This document shows, piece after piece, positions 1 to 13,393 of a stretch of DNA of 14,917 bases. The notes under the pieces were generated by a model, which did not search any database, had not been told where the DNA came from, and was given only the letters and a program-made list of their open reading frames with translations. The translations under genes were made by a program, and so were the position numbers. This DNA is from Entrophospora sp. SA101 (taxonomy: Eukaryota; Glomeromycota; Glomeromycetes; Entrophosporales; Entrophosporaceae): contig CAUDNR010004107.1 in the NCBI GenBank assembly GCA_958430865.1, forward strand, positions 1,550 to 16,466, read 5' to 3'. Position 1 is the stretch's first letter, and every line of letters begins with the position of its first letter.

Positions 1-359
1 AATGATATAATTTTTTTTTGTTTTAGTATTTTGAAGTTGACCAATTGTTACTATAAGCAATTAATGATTATAGATGACCTACCATCTTATAATGCCTGCA
101 ACTATTGTAATCAAAAATTTAAAGTTGAAGATGAACACGAAGGCATAATTGTTAATATGTGTCATGCCTACCATCGTAGATGCTACGCAGAGAAAAATAA
201 TTGATGCAATTGTTGTTTAAAGTTTTATAAAAAGTGTATTTCTGTAATGTAAAATCCTGTATAAATTATATAAATAGATTAGAAAAAGATAATCTTATTA
301 GTAACAATTTATTATCTGATGAAGATAAAGTAAATGAAGATGAAAGAATGTTGAAATGA
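1..359 (+). pseudogene. Decayed Cys/His (RING-like) zinc-binding protein fragment, C-terminal end
   Basis: The frame is open from the window edge to an in-frame TGA at 202-204. It contains a Cys-x2-Cys pair (97-108), then a Cys-His-x2-His-x2-Cys block (160-183), which is the spacing of a RING-like zinc-binding fold. The expected last Cys pair (205-216) lies just after the TGA. Coding-like sequence then continues one frame over from about 240, ending in an acidic tail (Ser-Asp-Glu-Asp-Lys, Asn-Glu-Asp-Glu) and a TGA at 357-359. One premature stop plus one frameshift within 50 bases indicate a dead gene rather than a short real one. An acceptor-like T-run with TTTTAG at 12-26 may mark the start of its last exon. 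From memory, similar Cys/His domains are frequent in mycorrhizal fungal predicted proteins, but I cannot name the family. The upstream part is outside the window. Confidence 0.5.
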
Positions 360-885
360 TTTAGAATCAATAAATAGTTGGTAGTAGTTTTGTGTGTATT
401 ATTAAATAAATAAATAAGAATATTATTATTAATATTAAAGGTACTTAGATCTAAAACCTTAAACTTTCATTTCTAATATATAACTTTTGATATTAAATGG
501 TTCAATTGGTTCAAAAGAAATAAAGCTATCTGTGCACAGTCATGTGCAGGTTTTACAACATAAAAAAATCACCATTCGATTTTGTCACAAGTGATAAAAT
601 GAATGTCCTTTATACTAGCTTTTAATCTAGATAAAATAAAATCTCAACAGAAATATACATAATATAGTATTATTGATAATAAAATGAATAATAAAATATA
701 ATAATGTTTGTTGATAAAACTAACTGTAGAAAAACAAAATCAACAAAATCAAAATAGAGAAACAATAAATTTTTTTAGATCAATAATATATTATATATAT
801 ATATATGTAATTAGAAAGTTTAAAATCAATATCACTACCTTTTTCAAGAATTCAAATTATCTTTTTAGGACCAAATTTGGTAATA
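360..885. other. AT-rich intergenic spacer
   Basis: No coding region is supported here. The stretch is very AT-rich with stops in all frames and short TA runs (for example near 790-806). An imperfect 10-bp inverted repeat (ATTTTGTCAC/GTGATAAAAT) lies near 576-599. It presumably holds the 3' region of the F-box-like gene, which ends at 886 on the minus strand. Confidence 0.5.
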
Positions 886-3000
886 TCAACCTTTTTCTTT
901 ATTAATACGATTACATATCATAATGACATTATCTTTGAATAAATTGGTAGCTTCGGGTGTATGATTATATTCTTTCTTTAATTCACGAAGCCATTTCTCA
1001 GAAACCATATTGTTCAACTGATTATTATTATCACTATTAACATCTTTTCTTATTTCATCATCGGATTCATATTGGTATGTTGGCTTGATGTTGAAAATCT
1101 TTGGCAAAAATATTTCAAAAAAAGGTTTCAATGTAGTGACCTCCTTTGATTTTCTTAACAGTTTCAAATGAGAAATTTCAAATGGTATATGGTGTTTGCA
1201 ATATGAGGCATAGATTGACAGAATCTTTTCATATGCGTCATCTCTAATACTTGTGATTTTCCCCCCAGGGTGGTGTTGCATTTCCATATCCGCCCACACT
1301 TTAGACAAAATAATATCATGGAAGCATAAATTTGTAACTATTGAATTTTGATTAAATTTTTTTAATACCCATTCATAAAAGGAGCTTCTTAGAGTAAGAG
1401 TCCTTATACAATTTATTGGATTATCAATATCTGAATTTATAATCTTTTTGAAATTATCATATAATAAGCTTTGGTAATTATTTAACATGATGGTAAAATA
1501 ATCATCATTATCTTCTTCCTTTATAAATGAATTAAAGCCACGAACAAATGAAAGATTACTATCATTATTGTCTTTTGGAACGAAATAATCTCCAGTGTCT
1601 TGATGAATGAAATAATTGTTGCCAACGGGGTTTTGATAAATTGTATTTTTTATATTGTTGCTAGATGACGAAGATGATAAGAATGATGGTTGTGAATCTT
1701 CTATTTTTTTAGGTAGCTTTACTTGTCCACTTATACTGACATAATTTTCTCTAAAATTCGGTTTAGATTGAATAATTGAAATCTCCAAATTGTCAAATCC
1801 TTTTTTAGTTTCTGTATCAAAAAAATGATAAATGATTGTTTTCAAAAATATAAATTCTAATTCAGATCCATTTCTACCATGACTCAAAAAGTCCAAAACC
1901 TTATAATCATTTTTCACTTCTCTGTCAACTTGAGTGATTTCAATCAAGCATTTTTGAATTATGACATACTTTGGCTCTTTTCTAACTTCACAAAAAGATT
2001 CTATCAAAACAGAATCACCAATTATATCAAGACGACTTTTGCAAAAACATAAACTGTTGACCATTGCAGCTCTTGTTAATTTGAATCCAATACCAATGAG
2101 ACTATTCAATTGGTTTACAACTATTTTTTTATTTGGATCATGCCAATCAACAGGAGTATTTAATGGAAAAAGTCTTAGAATGCACCCTTGGATCACCAAA
2201 TCGTTAACATCTTTACAAATCTCATAGTAACCTATCTCCTTCCACATATCAACAATACTAGGTTCTAATAAAATTGCTCGTGCAATGATGTGCAGATGTC
2301 GATTATTTTCATAGCCATCATTTGCTGGAAATTTCTCCTGGTTGATTATCTGCATTGTTCTGAAATATTCATTAGTGTCTTCAAATTTAATTTTCGGTCT
2401 CGGAGGGAAGGGAGTAAATTTTTTATTGATAATAAGATCACGAATATCTTTCAAGCTTGTTTTAATCATTTGAGATGCGTGATCAATTGGCAGTTGCCCA
2501 GAGCTTAAAAAATGAAATTTTTCAATATCATTTCCTTTTAAAGCCAGATCTGCTTCAAACCTTACTTCAGCCTCATTTAATAAAGTAACAAATACTTCAA
2601 ATGGTATTTCTGAAGACCATGGTGACTTTATACCTTTTTGAAAAGCTCTAAATTTTTCTTGATTTATTTCTTGAGAGTTGTTACTATCTTGTAATTTTAA
2701 TTTAATCAAATCTTTATCACATTGACCATATTGTAGTAATAATCTTTGAATAAAATATCTAGATAAATTTGCTTTTAACGCTAATAATGATTTTACAACA
2801 TCAACTGTAATGAAAGTTTTCCCTAGTAAAATGGAAAAGAATAATACATGAATCCTTCCAAAGTTATTCAAAGCCCATAAAGATTTTGCTACGGGACTAG
2901 TGAAAAGTTGACAAAATTCTTTATTAACAAGAATCATTGAAATAGGAATTTCAATACGCTTGAAGATTTCAATAAGCAGCTCTCGAGGCAAGTTGTTCAT
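886..3000 (-). CDS. F-box-like domain protein, 704 aa, single exon
   Basis: An uninterrupted 704-codon reading frame starts at an ATG (2998-3000) and is far longer than chance allows in such AT-rich DNA. Residues 1-45 resemble an F-box: a Leu-Pro-Arg-Glu-Leu-Leu-Ile-Glu-Ile-Phe helix followed by Met-Ile-Leu-Val-Asn-Lys-Glu-Phe-Cys and a hydrophobic Leu-Trp segment. F-box proteins normally dock substrates to Skp1-Cullin ubiquitin ligases, so a role as a substrate adaptor is inferred. The remainder has no leucine-rich, WD40 or Kelch repeats that I can see. It is a mostly helical-looking, Leu/Ile/Phe-rich region broken by a serine run (441-447) and acidic Asn/Asp-rich linkers (about 475-500 and 646-665). 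No introns are needed, unlike the septin and synthetase genes. Large F-box-like families are common in mycorrhizal fungi. The frame is secure; the function is tentative. Confidence 0.8.
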   Translation of the reverse strand: MNNLPRELLIEIFKRIEIPISMILVNKEFCQLFTSPVAKSLWALNNFGRIHVLFFSILLGKTFITVDVVKSLLALKANLSRYFIQRLLLQYGQCDKDLIKLKLQDSNNSQEINQEKFRAFQKGIKSPWSSEIPFEVFVTLLNEAEVRFEADLALKGNDIEKFHFLSSGQLPIDHASQMIKTSLKDIRDLIINKKFTPFPPRPKIKFEDTNEYFRTMQIINQEKFPANDGYENNRHLHIIARAILLEPSIVDMWKEIGYYEICKDVNDLVIQGCILRLFPLNTPVDWHDPNKKIVVNQLNSLIGIGFKLTRAAMVNSLCFCKSRLDIIGDSVLIESFCEVRKEPKYVIIQKCLIEITQVDREVKNDYKVLDFLSHGRNGSELEFIFLKTIIYHFFDTETKKGFDNLEISIIQSKPNFRENYVSISGQVKLPKKIEDSQPSFLSSSSSSNNIKNTIYQNPVGNNYFIHQDTGDYFVPKDNNDSNLSFVRGFNSFIKEEDNDDYFTIMLNNYQSLLYDNFKKIINSDIDNPINCIRTLTLRSSFYEWVLKKFNQNSIVTNLCFHDIILSKVWADMEMQHHPGGKITSIRDDAYEKILSIYASYCKHHIPFEISHLKLLRKSKEVTTLKPFFEIFLPKIFNIKPTYQYESDDEIRKDVNSDNNNQLNNMVSEKWLRELKKEYNHTPEATNLFKDNVIMICNRINKEKG

Positions 3001-3042
3001 TGCGGAAAATCTAAAAAAAATCTGTGTAACCTTTTTTTTTTT

Positions 3043-3089
3043 TTTTTTTAAGCTCTTGTCCGTTTTTAACGGACAAGAGCTTAAAAAAA
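3043..3089. repeat. Perfect hairpin with 22-bp arms and 3-nt loop
   Basis: Seven T plus AAGCTCTTGTCCGTT (3043-3064) is followed by TTT and then the exact reverse complement AACGGACAAGAGCTT plus seven A (3068-3089). The GC-containing 15-bp core stands out in this AT-rich DNA. It lies 43 bp upstream of the F-box-like start codon, inside an 18-T run. It could be a tiny fold-back element, the head-to-head ends of two elements, or a structured 5' UTR. Nothing in the sequence decides which. Confidence 0.85.
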
Positions 3090-4385
3090 CAACATTTTAT
3101 ATAAAAAAAACTCTTAAAGGAAATCTAGAATAACCATGTTTTCTTTTCCAATAGGGCAATACAAAAAACGCCAAAGGGGGAATATGGGATTTTATTATTA
3201 TTATTCGCTGTAACGCGATTTATACAACAACTAAATCATTCTACCCCAATAATTATTCTGATGCATGAACCTATGAATCTATATGAATTTACGATTTCAC
3301 ACACGTGTTTACCTCCATATTTCAGTAAACAACGGATGCATGGGGACATATAAAAGAGTTTCATTTAAAATTTGTTATTCCAAATTACTATATTAATATA
3401 ATACCAATGCCGCAAAGATCCATGCGTCAAATAATACGCGATTAATGTACAACAAATAGCCTGAAGTCCCAATGTATGTATTATCCTAAAAAGGAAACCG
3501 GATTAAAAAAATTTGAAATATTAATATTTCTAAAAGATTAGATAAAAATGGTCTCGAAACATTTTAATTTTTATTCAATCCTTAATAATGTCAGAAAGAA
3601 AAAATTATAAGTTTAAATAATTTCTTTAAATTATAAAGTTTCAAATATTTTTTTTTTTTAGTACAAGCCCCTAAAAATAGATAAAGTTAGCCTCTCCATT
3701 GTTAAAATAAAATTGCTTCTCTTAATAATAATAATAATAATAATAATTTCCGAATCCGAAATGCTGAAATGGGTTCAATCAAAAATAGATCAAACAGCTA
3801 TGTTCATTCATATAAAGAATTGTTGAGATCTAAAATGTTACACTAAATTTTTATATTGTGCAACGTAGCTTTACAATACACGGCAAACATTCTGGCAATA
3901 AACAGTAAGTGATAAATTGGATCTCCAATTTAGATAGATAACAATTATATACTGGTGAAGTTTCAGGAGCAATGGGTTCTGTATATCCACTATGCTAATC
4001 CGAAATATTTGGCAATCGCAAAAACTGTTTCGATTTTATTTATTGATTTGTGGGGAAACACATGATATCTGGTATGCTCTAGTAAAATATATTATTATTA
4101 TAACATCGTCGTTGTTTTTACTAATTCCAAAAATTCTTAATTCTACTTGTTATTGCTTGAATCACAAAGTCAACCAAATTCTTTTGTTCTTGATGTGTCA
4201 AACTATATTAGTTTTCATCAAATGACTTTTGACACTTGGATAAAACGCTTGGAGGTTTTGATATTTGACTATACCAACATAAGGATCCATCAAGTATTAT
4301 ATCGGATTGTCCCTTACTGTCAACTGTATGTGTCTTATGAAAATAGCAAGAAATATATTTAATAACAATTAAAAATTTTATTCCC
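3090..4385. other. Gene-poor region, possibly containing unrecognisable gene relics
   Basis: No supportable gene. There is a TATA-like ATATAAAAG at 3348 on the plus strand, an (AAT)n microsatellite at about 3724-3749, and several short frames (3759-3828, 3945-4060, 4147-4362 on the plus strand) with protein-like composition. These end quickly in stops and match no family I recognise. The DNA between the F-box-like gene and the element at 4386 may be old transposon or gene debris. Confidence 0.4.
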
Positions 4386-4495
4386 TTAAACGTACAAGAA
4401 TTGCGTGCAATTTTTGAAAAAAATGTAAACAAATAAATTATTAATTGACCAATATTTTTGAGATTTTTTAATAGAAAAAAGTTATGGTTTTGTGT

Positions 4496-5536
4496 ACAAA
4501 CGTTCATTAAATAAATTATTATTATTTTACAGAAGTATTATCAATAACGAAATAAAATGTATTTTTCAAAAAACCTCAAAAATTAATTTTTTTAAAAGTT
4601 GCAATTATTTAGTAAAAAATTTTATTCTTCGAAACCAGTTCCAAACCCGTATTATATGTGATAATACATGTTCTAATTCTCTAATTTAATTAGAAGAAGT
4701 AACATGATTTAGATATAAAGTATTTTTTTATGCATTCCGTGTAACAAATAAATAATTAATAATTTTTTTTATTATATATAATTGAATGAAACAAATAACG
4801 TTCAATTATCTTTATGATAATCTAAAAAAACAATTTCTAGTTGAGGAGCAACATAAAGCAACATTACATGTACTACAATAAATAAAAGAACGACTTTCAG
4901 ACCTTTTAGACTTTCCTTCTCTTCCCATTCTTCTTCCACGGCTGCTTCTTGTTTTAGTCCCACTTCTAACTCTTCTTTTAAAAGTTGAGTCTTCCATTAT
5001 TTCGTCTCACCATCCTCATCAACAAACGTTCATTAAATAAATTATTATTATTTTACAGAAGTATTATCAATAACGAAATAAAATGTATTTTTCAAAAAAC
5101 CTCAAAAATTAATTTTTTTAAAAGTTGCAATTATTTAGTAAAAAATTTTATTCTTCGAAACCAGTTCCAAACCCGTATTATATGTGATAATACATGTTCT
5201 AATTCTCTAATTTAATTAGAAGAAGTAACATGATTTAGATATAAAGTATTTTTTTATGCATTCCGTGTAACAAATAAATAATTAATAATTTTTTTTATTA
5301 TATATAATTGAATGAAACAAATAACGTTCAATTATCTTTATGATAATCTAAAAAAACAATTTCTAGTTGAGGAGCAACATAAAGCAACATTACATGTACT
5401 ACAATAAATAAAAGAACGACTTTCAGACCTTTTAGACTTTCCTTCTCTTCCCATTCTTCTTCCACGGCTGCTTCTTGTTTTAAACTCTTCTATTGAAAGT
5501 TGAGTCTTCCATTATTTCGTCCTCACCATCCTCATC
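4496..5536. repeat. Direct tandem duplication, 526-bp unit (4496-5020 and 5022-5536)
   Basis: Copy 1 (4496-5020) and copy 2 (5022-5536) align at a constant 526-bp offset. No indel is visible for roughly 435 bp, and I saw no substitutions there. Differences cluster in the last ~60 bp: an 11-bp segment (GTCCCACTTCT) present only in copy 1, several changes beside it, and a one-base indel (CGTCTCACC versus CGTCCTCACC). The junction shares ACAAACGTTC with the left boundary, suggesting microhomology-driven duplication. The unit covers the C-terminal part and 3' flank of the transposase relic. The near-identity makes the duplication recent, or homogenised by gene conversion. Confidence 0.92.
4802..5020 (-). 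pseudogene. piggyBac-type transposase C-terminal fragment, duplicate copy 1
   Basis: On the minus strand the frame from Met-Glu-Asp-Ser-Thr (ATG at 4997) reads a basic Arg/Ser/Gly stretch and then Tyr-Cys-Ser-Thr-Cys-Asn-Val-Ala-Leu-Cys. This is the second half of the cysteine-rich zinc-binding domain that ends piggyBac transposases. The usual final segment (Leu-Asp-Tyr-His-Lys-Asp-Asn, stop at 4802-4804) is in another frame, so there is a frameshift after the last recognisable cysteine. The first Cys pair of the domain is not visible. Upstream the copy stops at the duplication junction, so it has no N-terminus of its own. It keeps 11 bp lost from copy 2, but has lost one base in the acidic region. 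Non-functional. Confidence 0.65.
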
Positions 5537-5677
5537 TTCTTCTTCATCATTGTTTACTTCTGAATCACTAGAACTTTCAATTAATTCATCATTATAAATT
5601 CCAGTCACCTTGTCAAAAATTGGTTCATTATCTTCGGAAATATCCGTAGTTTGTTCTTGGGTTTCAATCGGATTCAT
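5328..5677 (-). pseudogene. piggyBac-type transposase relic with N-terminus fused to C-terminus, copy 2
   Basis: The frame starts at the ATG at 5675-5677 and runs 65 codons. It is strongly acidic (Glu-Ser-Ser-Ser-Asp-Ser-Glu, then Asn-Asp-Glu-Glu-Glu-Asp-Glu-Asp), as is common at piggyBac transposase N-termini. It then reaches Met-Glu-Asp-Ser-Thr-Phe and stops at 5480-5482. The stop is created by absence of 11 bp that copy 1 still has; beyond it the same cysteine-rich C-terminus continues out of frame to 5328. The roughly 400-500 residue catalytic core expected between the acidic start and the cysteine-rich end is absent. This is therefore an internal-deletion derivative that could be mobilised only in trans, if at all. 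The acidic N-terminus alone would not identify the family; the C-terminal Cys motif does. Confidence 0.6.
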
Positions 5678-6005
5678 TTTAGTTTCTTTATGAAAATTTG
5701 AGTAATTTTGTTGAATATTTGACTATTTTCAAAAATGATTATTTTCAAAAAATGATTAAAATTAAATTTTACTTATTTGAAGGCGCCTCATACTTTTGCA
5801 AATTTATAGGAAATTTGGGTCAAGCTTTTTCATTTAAAAAAAGATTTTGTGTTGAATTTCGAAATTTCGGAATTTTTGTGGGTTTTGGAAAATTTATGGT
5901 ACACATTTTCCATGAGTCAAATTGTGCCGATGAATAAGAATGGTTTCCATGCTACACTCGAGATCAAATTGAAAACTTTTATTCGTGATAAAAACTTTGA
6001 ATTGT

Positions 6006-6033
6006 AAATTGCGTGCTGATCGGCACGCAATTT
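6006..6033. repeat. 11-bp perfect inverted repeat at the element's right end
   Basis: AAATTGCGTGC (6006-6016), a 6-base loop, and GCACGCAATTT (6023-6033). The same AATTGCGTGC core occurs at 4399-4408 in the left end, where it forms the smaller palindrome AATTGCGTGCAATT. This may be a transposase-binding subterminal palindrome. It sits four bases inside the right TTAA. Confidence 0.85.
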
Positions 6034-6176
6034 CGTTTAATTCGTGATCCATGATAGAAGTGCATACTGCGTCACGTTTTCTGAAATCCAGGATTGCTAA
6101 GTAGCAGTCAAAAACTTGTAAAGAAAACAATAATAAAAAATATGTCAAAATAATGGTTGAGATTTTTTGCATCATA

Positions 6177-7756
<1,580 letters not shown>

Positions 7757-8060
7757 TTTTTTATTTTTTTTATTATTGATTATCAAATCACCAGATTAAT
7801 ATCATGATAATAGGTTCGTCTTCTCGTGTTACCATTAGTTCAGACGCCGCCGTGTCACTAATTTAATTCATTTTCTTTACTTTTTTGAACTTTATATTTT
7901 TCATCTCAGTAGAATAAAATTTTTTATTTTTCTGAAAACATATTTTATAACGCTCTTTGCAAAAATTTAATTTATTTAATTAGAATATTATTTTTTCGTG
8001 ACTTGTTTGTTCTTTCAGTCATAATCATCGCAAACCTTTTCGTAAATATTTATATAAAAG
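7757..8060. promoter_or_regulatory. 304-bp divergent intergenic region between synthetase and septin starts
   Basis: The N-terminal synthetase half (minus) and the septin (plus) start back to back here, so both 5' UTRs and core promoters must fit in 304 bp. A small GC-richer patch (CAGACGCCGCCGTGTCAC, 7841-7858) stands out. I see no certain TATA box or named factor site. The divergent pair appears to have moved as one block in the proposed inversion. Confidence 0.5.
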
Positions 8061-10338
8061 ATGGCACATGTAAGTATATTATAACATTAACAACTGTTCA
8101 AAGGCTTTTTTAAAAAGAAAAACATAGATTGATCATTTTGTTTAATTGATAAAATGTAGCGAATGGGTGGACGGAAAAAGAACAATAAAAAAGGATTCCA
8201 ATTCACTCTTATGGTTGTTGGTAAGCATTAATGAAAGTTATGCACATCTATCTACACATATATAACACATCCCACTCGACAAATTAAATTTGTATTTAAT
8301 TTTATGTGACCTAATTTATTATCTGTTCTAGGCAAAAAAATAAATTATCTTTATATTAATTATATTAATAAATATTATTTGAAATGTAGATCTTGTCATT
8401 ATTAACAATCAAATTAAATAACTACTACTATTATTATTATAATTGAATTAGGCGCATCTGGTACTGGCCGTACAACGTTTGTTAATACACTTTGTAGTAG
8501 TGAAGTATTAAAAGCAAAATTATGTGATTCACCTGAAACTGCCCATGTCGAAGAAGGAATTCGTATTAAACCAGTTACAGTTGGTAATTAATTAATAAAT
8601 CATTTATGATTATTAATATTAAAGGAAAAAAGTTTTTAAACTTTACACACACACACACACACACATATAGAATTGGAAGAAGATGGTGTAAGAATTGCTT
8701 TGACAATTGTAGATACACCAGGATTTGGAGACAATATTGATAATGAATTTTGGTGAGATTTTATTTTAAATATAATACTATATATATTTTGATGTATATT
8801 AATGATATATAAATATATTTATATTTATCAATTAGTTTTCAAGAAATAATGGGTTATCTGGAAAGACAATATGATGATATCCTTGCCGAAGAATCTAGAA
8901 TTAAACGTAACCCAAGATTTAGAGACAATAGAGTTCATGCGCTTCTTTATTTCATCACACCCACAGGTCATTCGTAAGTAATATGTTTCATTTATTAAGA
9001 TTTTATTTAATTAAAAAAAAATTTTTCCTTAAAAAAAAATTTTTAAATAAATAATAGTCTTCGAGAAATTGATATTGAACTTATGAAAAGACTCAGTCCA
9101 CGTGTCAATGTCATCCCAGTTATTGGTAAATCTGATACTTGTACACCAGCTGAATTATCAGATTTCAAGAAAAGGGTATGTATTATAAATATATTGAAAA
9201 TATTGTTTTTTAAAAAAGCCGTTAAAAAGTTTATTATTTTTATTGATAATGATAGATAATGGAAGATATTGATCATTATAGCATTCCTATTTATAATTTT
9301 CCTTTTGATTTTGAAGAAGATGATGAAGATACAATCGAAGAAAATAGTGAACTACGGGTATGGGTTTTTAATTATTATGATTTAATGTATTTAAACAAAA
9401 TAACCCTTTTTTTCCTATTGAGCAAATATATTTACAATTATATTTACATTTATTAAAAGGCACTTTTACCGTTTGCAATTATTGGGAGCGAAGAAGAAAT
9501 TATTGTTAATGGAAAACCAGTTCGTGGAAGACAATATCCTTGGGGTGTTGTTGAAGGTATAAATCAATCCATTACAATCAATAACAAATGTTTCTTTTTA
9601 ATAATAATATGAATGAATACCTTTAATTTTCATATTAAAAAAAAATAGTTGATAATCCACAGCATTCAGATTTTGCAAGGTTGAGATCAGCTTTATTGAG
9701 GTAAGTATTATACCATGTGTTTTTCTATTATTATCTTTAAATTCATAATAAGACTTTATATTTTTTTTTTGTTATAAAATAGTTCTCATTTACAAGATTT
9801 GAAAGAAATCACACATGACTTTTTATATGAAAATTATCGTACCGAAAAACTTAGTCGAAGTGAAGACAACTCTGAAGACGAGTAAGTTAAACAATATGCT
9901 CGATTTGTTTGAGAAATGGAAATGTTACAATTATAATCATAACAATAATAATAATTCTAAATTTAATATTATATAGAGAACAAAGTAGCAATTTACCTGA
10001 CGATCTTGCTACTCAAACTGTACGTTTGAAAGAAGAACAATTGAAACGTGAAGAAGAGAAGGTAATAAAACTTAAATTAGAAATTTCTACAAAAAAAAAA
10101 AATTATACTAATTTTATTTGTATCAATTAATTTAGTTGAGAGAAATTGAATTAAAAGTACAACGAGAAATCACAGAAAAGAGACAAGAACTATTAGCAAA
10201 AGAAGAAGCATTGAGAGATTTGGAAGCTCGTTTGGCTCAAGCCAAAAATGTTCTACATGAGGAATTACATATAATAGTGATACTAACTCAAAATTGCTTT
10301 TTCACAACATGGTCCGTTTCTATTGTCCACACCCCATA

Positions 10339-10357
<19 letters not shown>
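8061..10357 (+). CDS. CDC11: Septin, Cdc11/AspA type, with transposon-derived C-terminus
   Basis: A filament-forming GTP-binding protein of the septin cytoskeleton. Twelve exons: 8061-8069, 8160-8220, 8452-8583, 8671-8752, 8836-8973, 9058-9175, 9256-9357, 9460-9556, 9649-9700, 9783-9881, 9977-10061, 10136-10357 (398 aa). All donors are GT, mostly GTAAGT/GTATGT-like. The P-loop is Gly-Ala-Ser-Gly-Thr-Gly-Arg-Thr-Thr (24-32); arginine in place of the usual lysine also occurs in yeast Cdc11. G3 is Asp-Thr-Pro-Gly-Phe-Gly-Asp (82-88) and G4 is Gly-Lys-Ser-Asp (164-167). Septin signatures include Arg-Asn-Pro-Arg-Phe (119-123) and Gly-Arg-Gln-Tyr-Pro-Trp-Gly near 257-263. A charged coiled coil (about 310-360) resembles the Cdc11 tail. 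From about residue 361 the frame reads through an inverted MITE fragment to the stop at 10355-10357, so the last ~38 residues are not native septin. Confidence 0.95.
8645..8664 (+). repeat. (AC)10 microsatellite in septin intron 3
   Basis: Ten AC dinucleotides end six bases before the acceptor TATAG, taking the place of the usual pyrimidine tract. Length variation here could affect splicing of the exon carrying the G3 motif. Confidence 0.9.
10239..10338 (-). mobile_element. Truncated MITE copy (100 bp), inverted relative to 6177-6427
   Basis: The reverse complement of this segment matches 6174-6275 with three substitutions and one single-base indel, about 96 percent identity by eye. It contains one full terminal repeat, ending CCCCA at 10336 followed by TA, plus some internal sequence. 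The other terminal repeat is missing. On its left it is joined directly to septin coding sequence; on its right lies the synthetase C-terminal half. It is the right-hand junction of the proposed inversion. Confidence 0.92.
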
Positions 10358-12656
<2,299 letters not shown>

Positions 12657-13393
12657 AAAAATGTGGTAAAATTTTGCAATTTGTTGTTTGTGTTAGATAT
12701 AAAATAAATCATGACATCTTGCCAATCAATTCAAAAAAATTTTTATTCTTAACTTTAATTGGGATCATACATACTATGCAGAAATTTTTTTGAATCACAT
12801 TGAGCACATGATTGGTAAAGTTAATCTTTCCAAATTTCATAATAAAAAATGTTCTTTTAAAGAGAAGAATCTTTAACACCAGAATTCCATGACTTTGACT
12901 GATGATTAAAACATTGTAATTTTAAGGCTCCGAACAGATTAGAACAAAAACCAGATTAGATCAGATCTGATCTTATTAAATTGCAATCTGTTTTGAATCA
13001 GATGAAGTAGAAATCATAATTTCTTTCATAAATGATTTTTTGAAGCTGGGTCACATGTTCAAAACACGATTGCAATAAAATCCCGTTTTAAAATAAAGTA
13101 TTGGTAAATTTTTTTCATCATCACACCACCATTTTAATGGCTCATTTTCTAAAATTGCTTCAAATATTACTATACTATTATTATTATTATTACTATTGCT
13201 ATTATTATTGTTGTTATTATCAGTCATTACTACTGCCACTGTTAATTTATTTAACAATTTTTTTTCGATTTTTCGATTAAATCGATTATAAAATTTTGTC
13301 AATCTCTCTTAATATTAATCGATTGTGGGGCACATAATCGATTTTTGTATTCATCAAACTTGCATTTTATCAAAGTTCATTTAGTGACAACAT
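12657..13393. other. Intergenic region with short palindromes and no supported gene
   Basis: It holds an inverted repeat AACAGATT (12933-12940)/AATCTGTT (12985-12992) around a perfect 16-bp palindrome AGATCAGATCTGATCT (12958-12973), possibly a degraded small element. A TTA/TTG run (about 13174-13222) encodes an Asn run on the minus strand in a frame (13051-13302) that has no ATG at its start and no recognised domain. A cluster of ATCGAT/TCGATT words lies at 13265-13345. Confidence 0.45.

Larger units (their letters stand above)
4386..6040 (-). mobile_element. Candidate internally deleted piggyBac-type element (TTAA-flanked)
   Basis: The left end reads TTAAACG (4386-4392), six bases, then AATTGCGTGC (4399-4408). 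The right end, read on the minus strand from 6040, is TTAAACG, one base, then AATTGCGTGC. These matching inverted ends at TTAA sites fit piggyBac target duplications. Inside is a minus-strand relic with an acidic N-terminus and a Cys-x2-Cys-Asn-Val-Ala-Leu-Cys C-terminus, typical of piggyBac transposases. The long catalytic (DDD) core is missing. Subterminal palindromes occur at both ends: 6006-6033, and a shorter collapsed version at 4399-4412. The termini do not start with the CCC triplet found in many piggyBac elements, so the exact ends are tentative. Confidence 0.6.

Noticed and set aside
202..204. TGA as a possible selenocysteine or recoded codon
   Set aside because: A frameshift follows immediately, TGA is used as an ordinary stop elsewhere, and selenoprotein machinery is absent from most fungi.
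708..905. Plus-strand 65-codon frame overlapping the end of the F-box-like gene
   Set aside because: Low-complexity Lys/Asn/Ile composition expected of AT-rich spacer, including a TA-repeat Tyr-Ile run; no supporting features.
3945..4362. Plus-strand protein-like fragments upstream of the piggyBac-type element
   Set aside because: They are short, broken by stops, in different frames, and match no family I recognise.
13051..13302. Minus-strand frame with an Asn run
   Set aside because: The run comes from a TTA/TTG microsatellite, the frame does not begin with ATG, and no domain or splice structure supports it.
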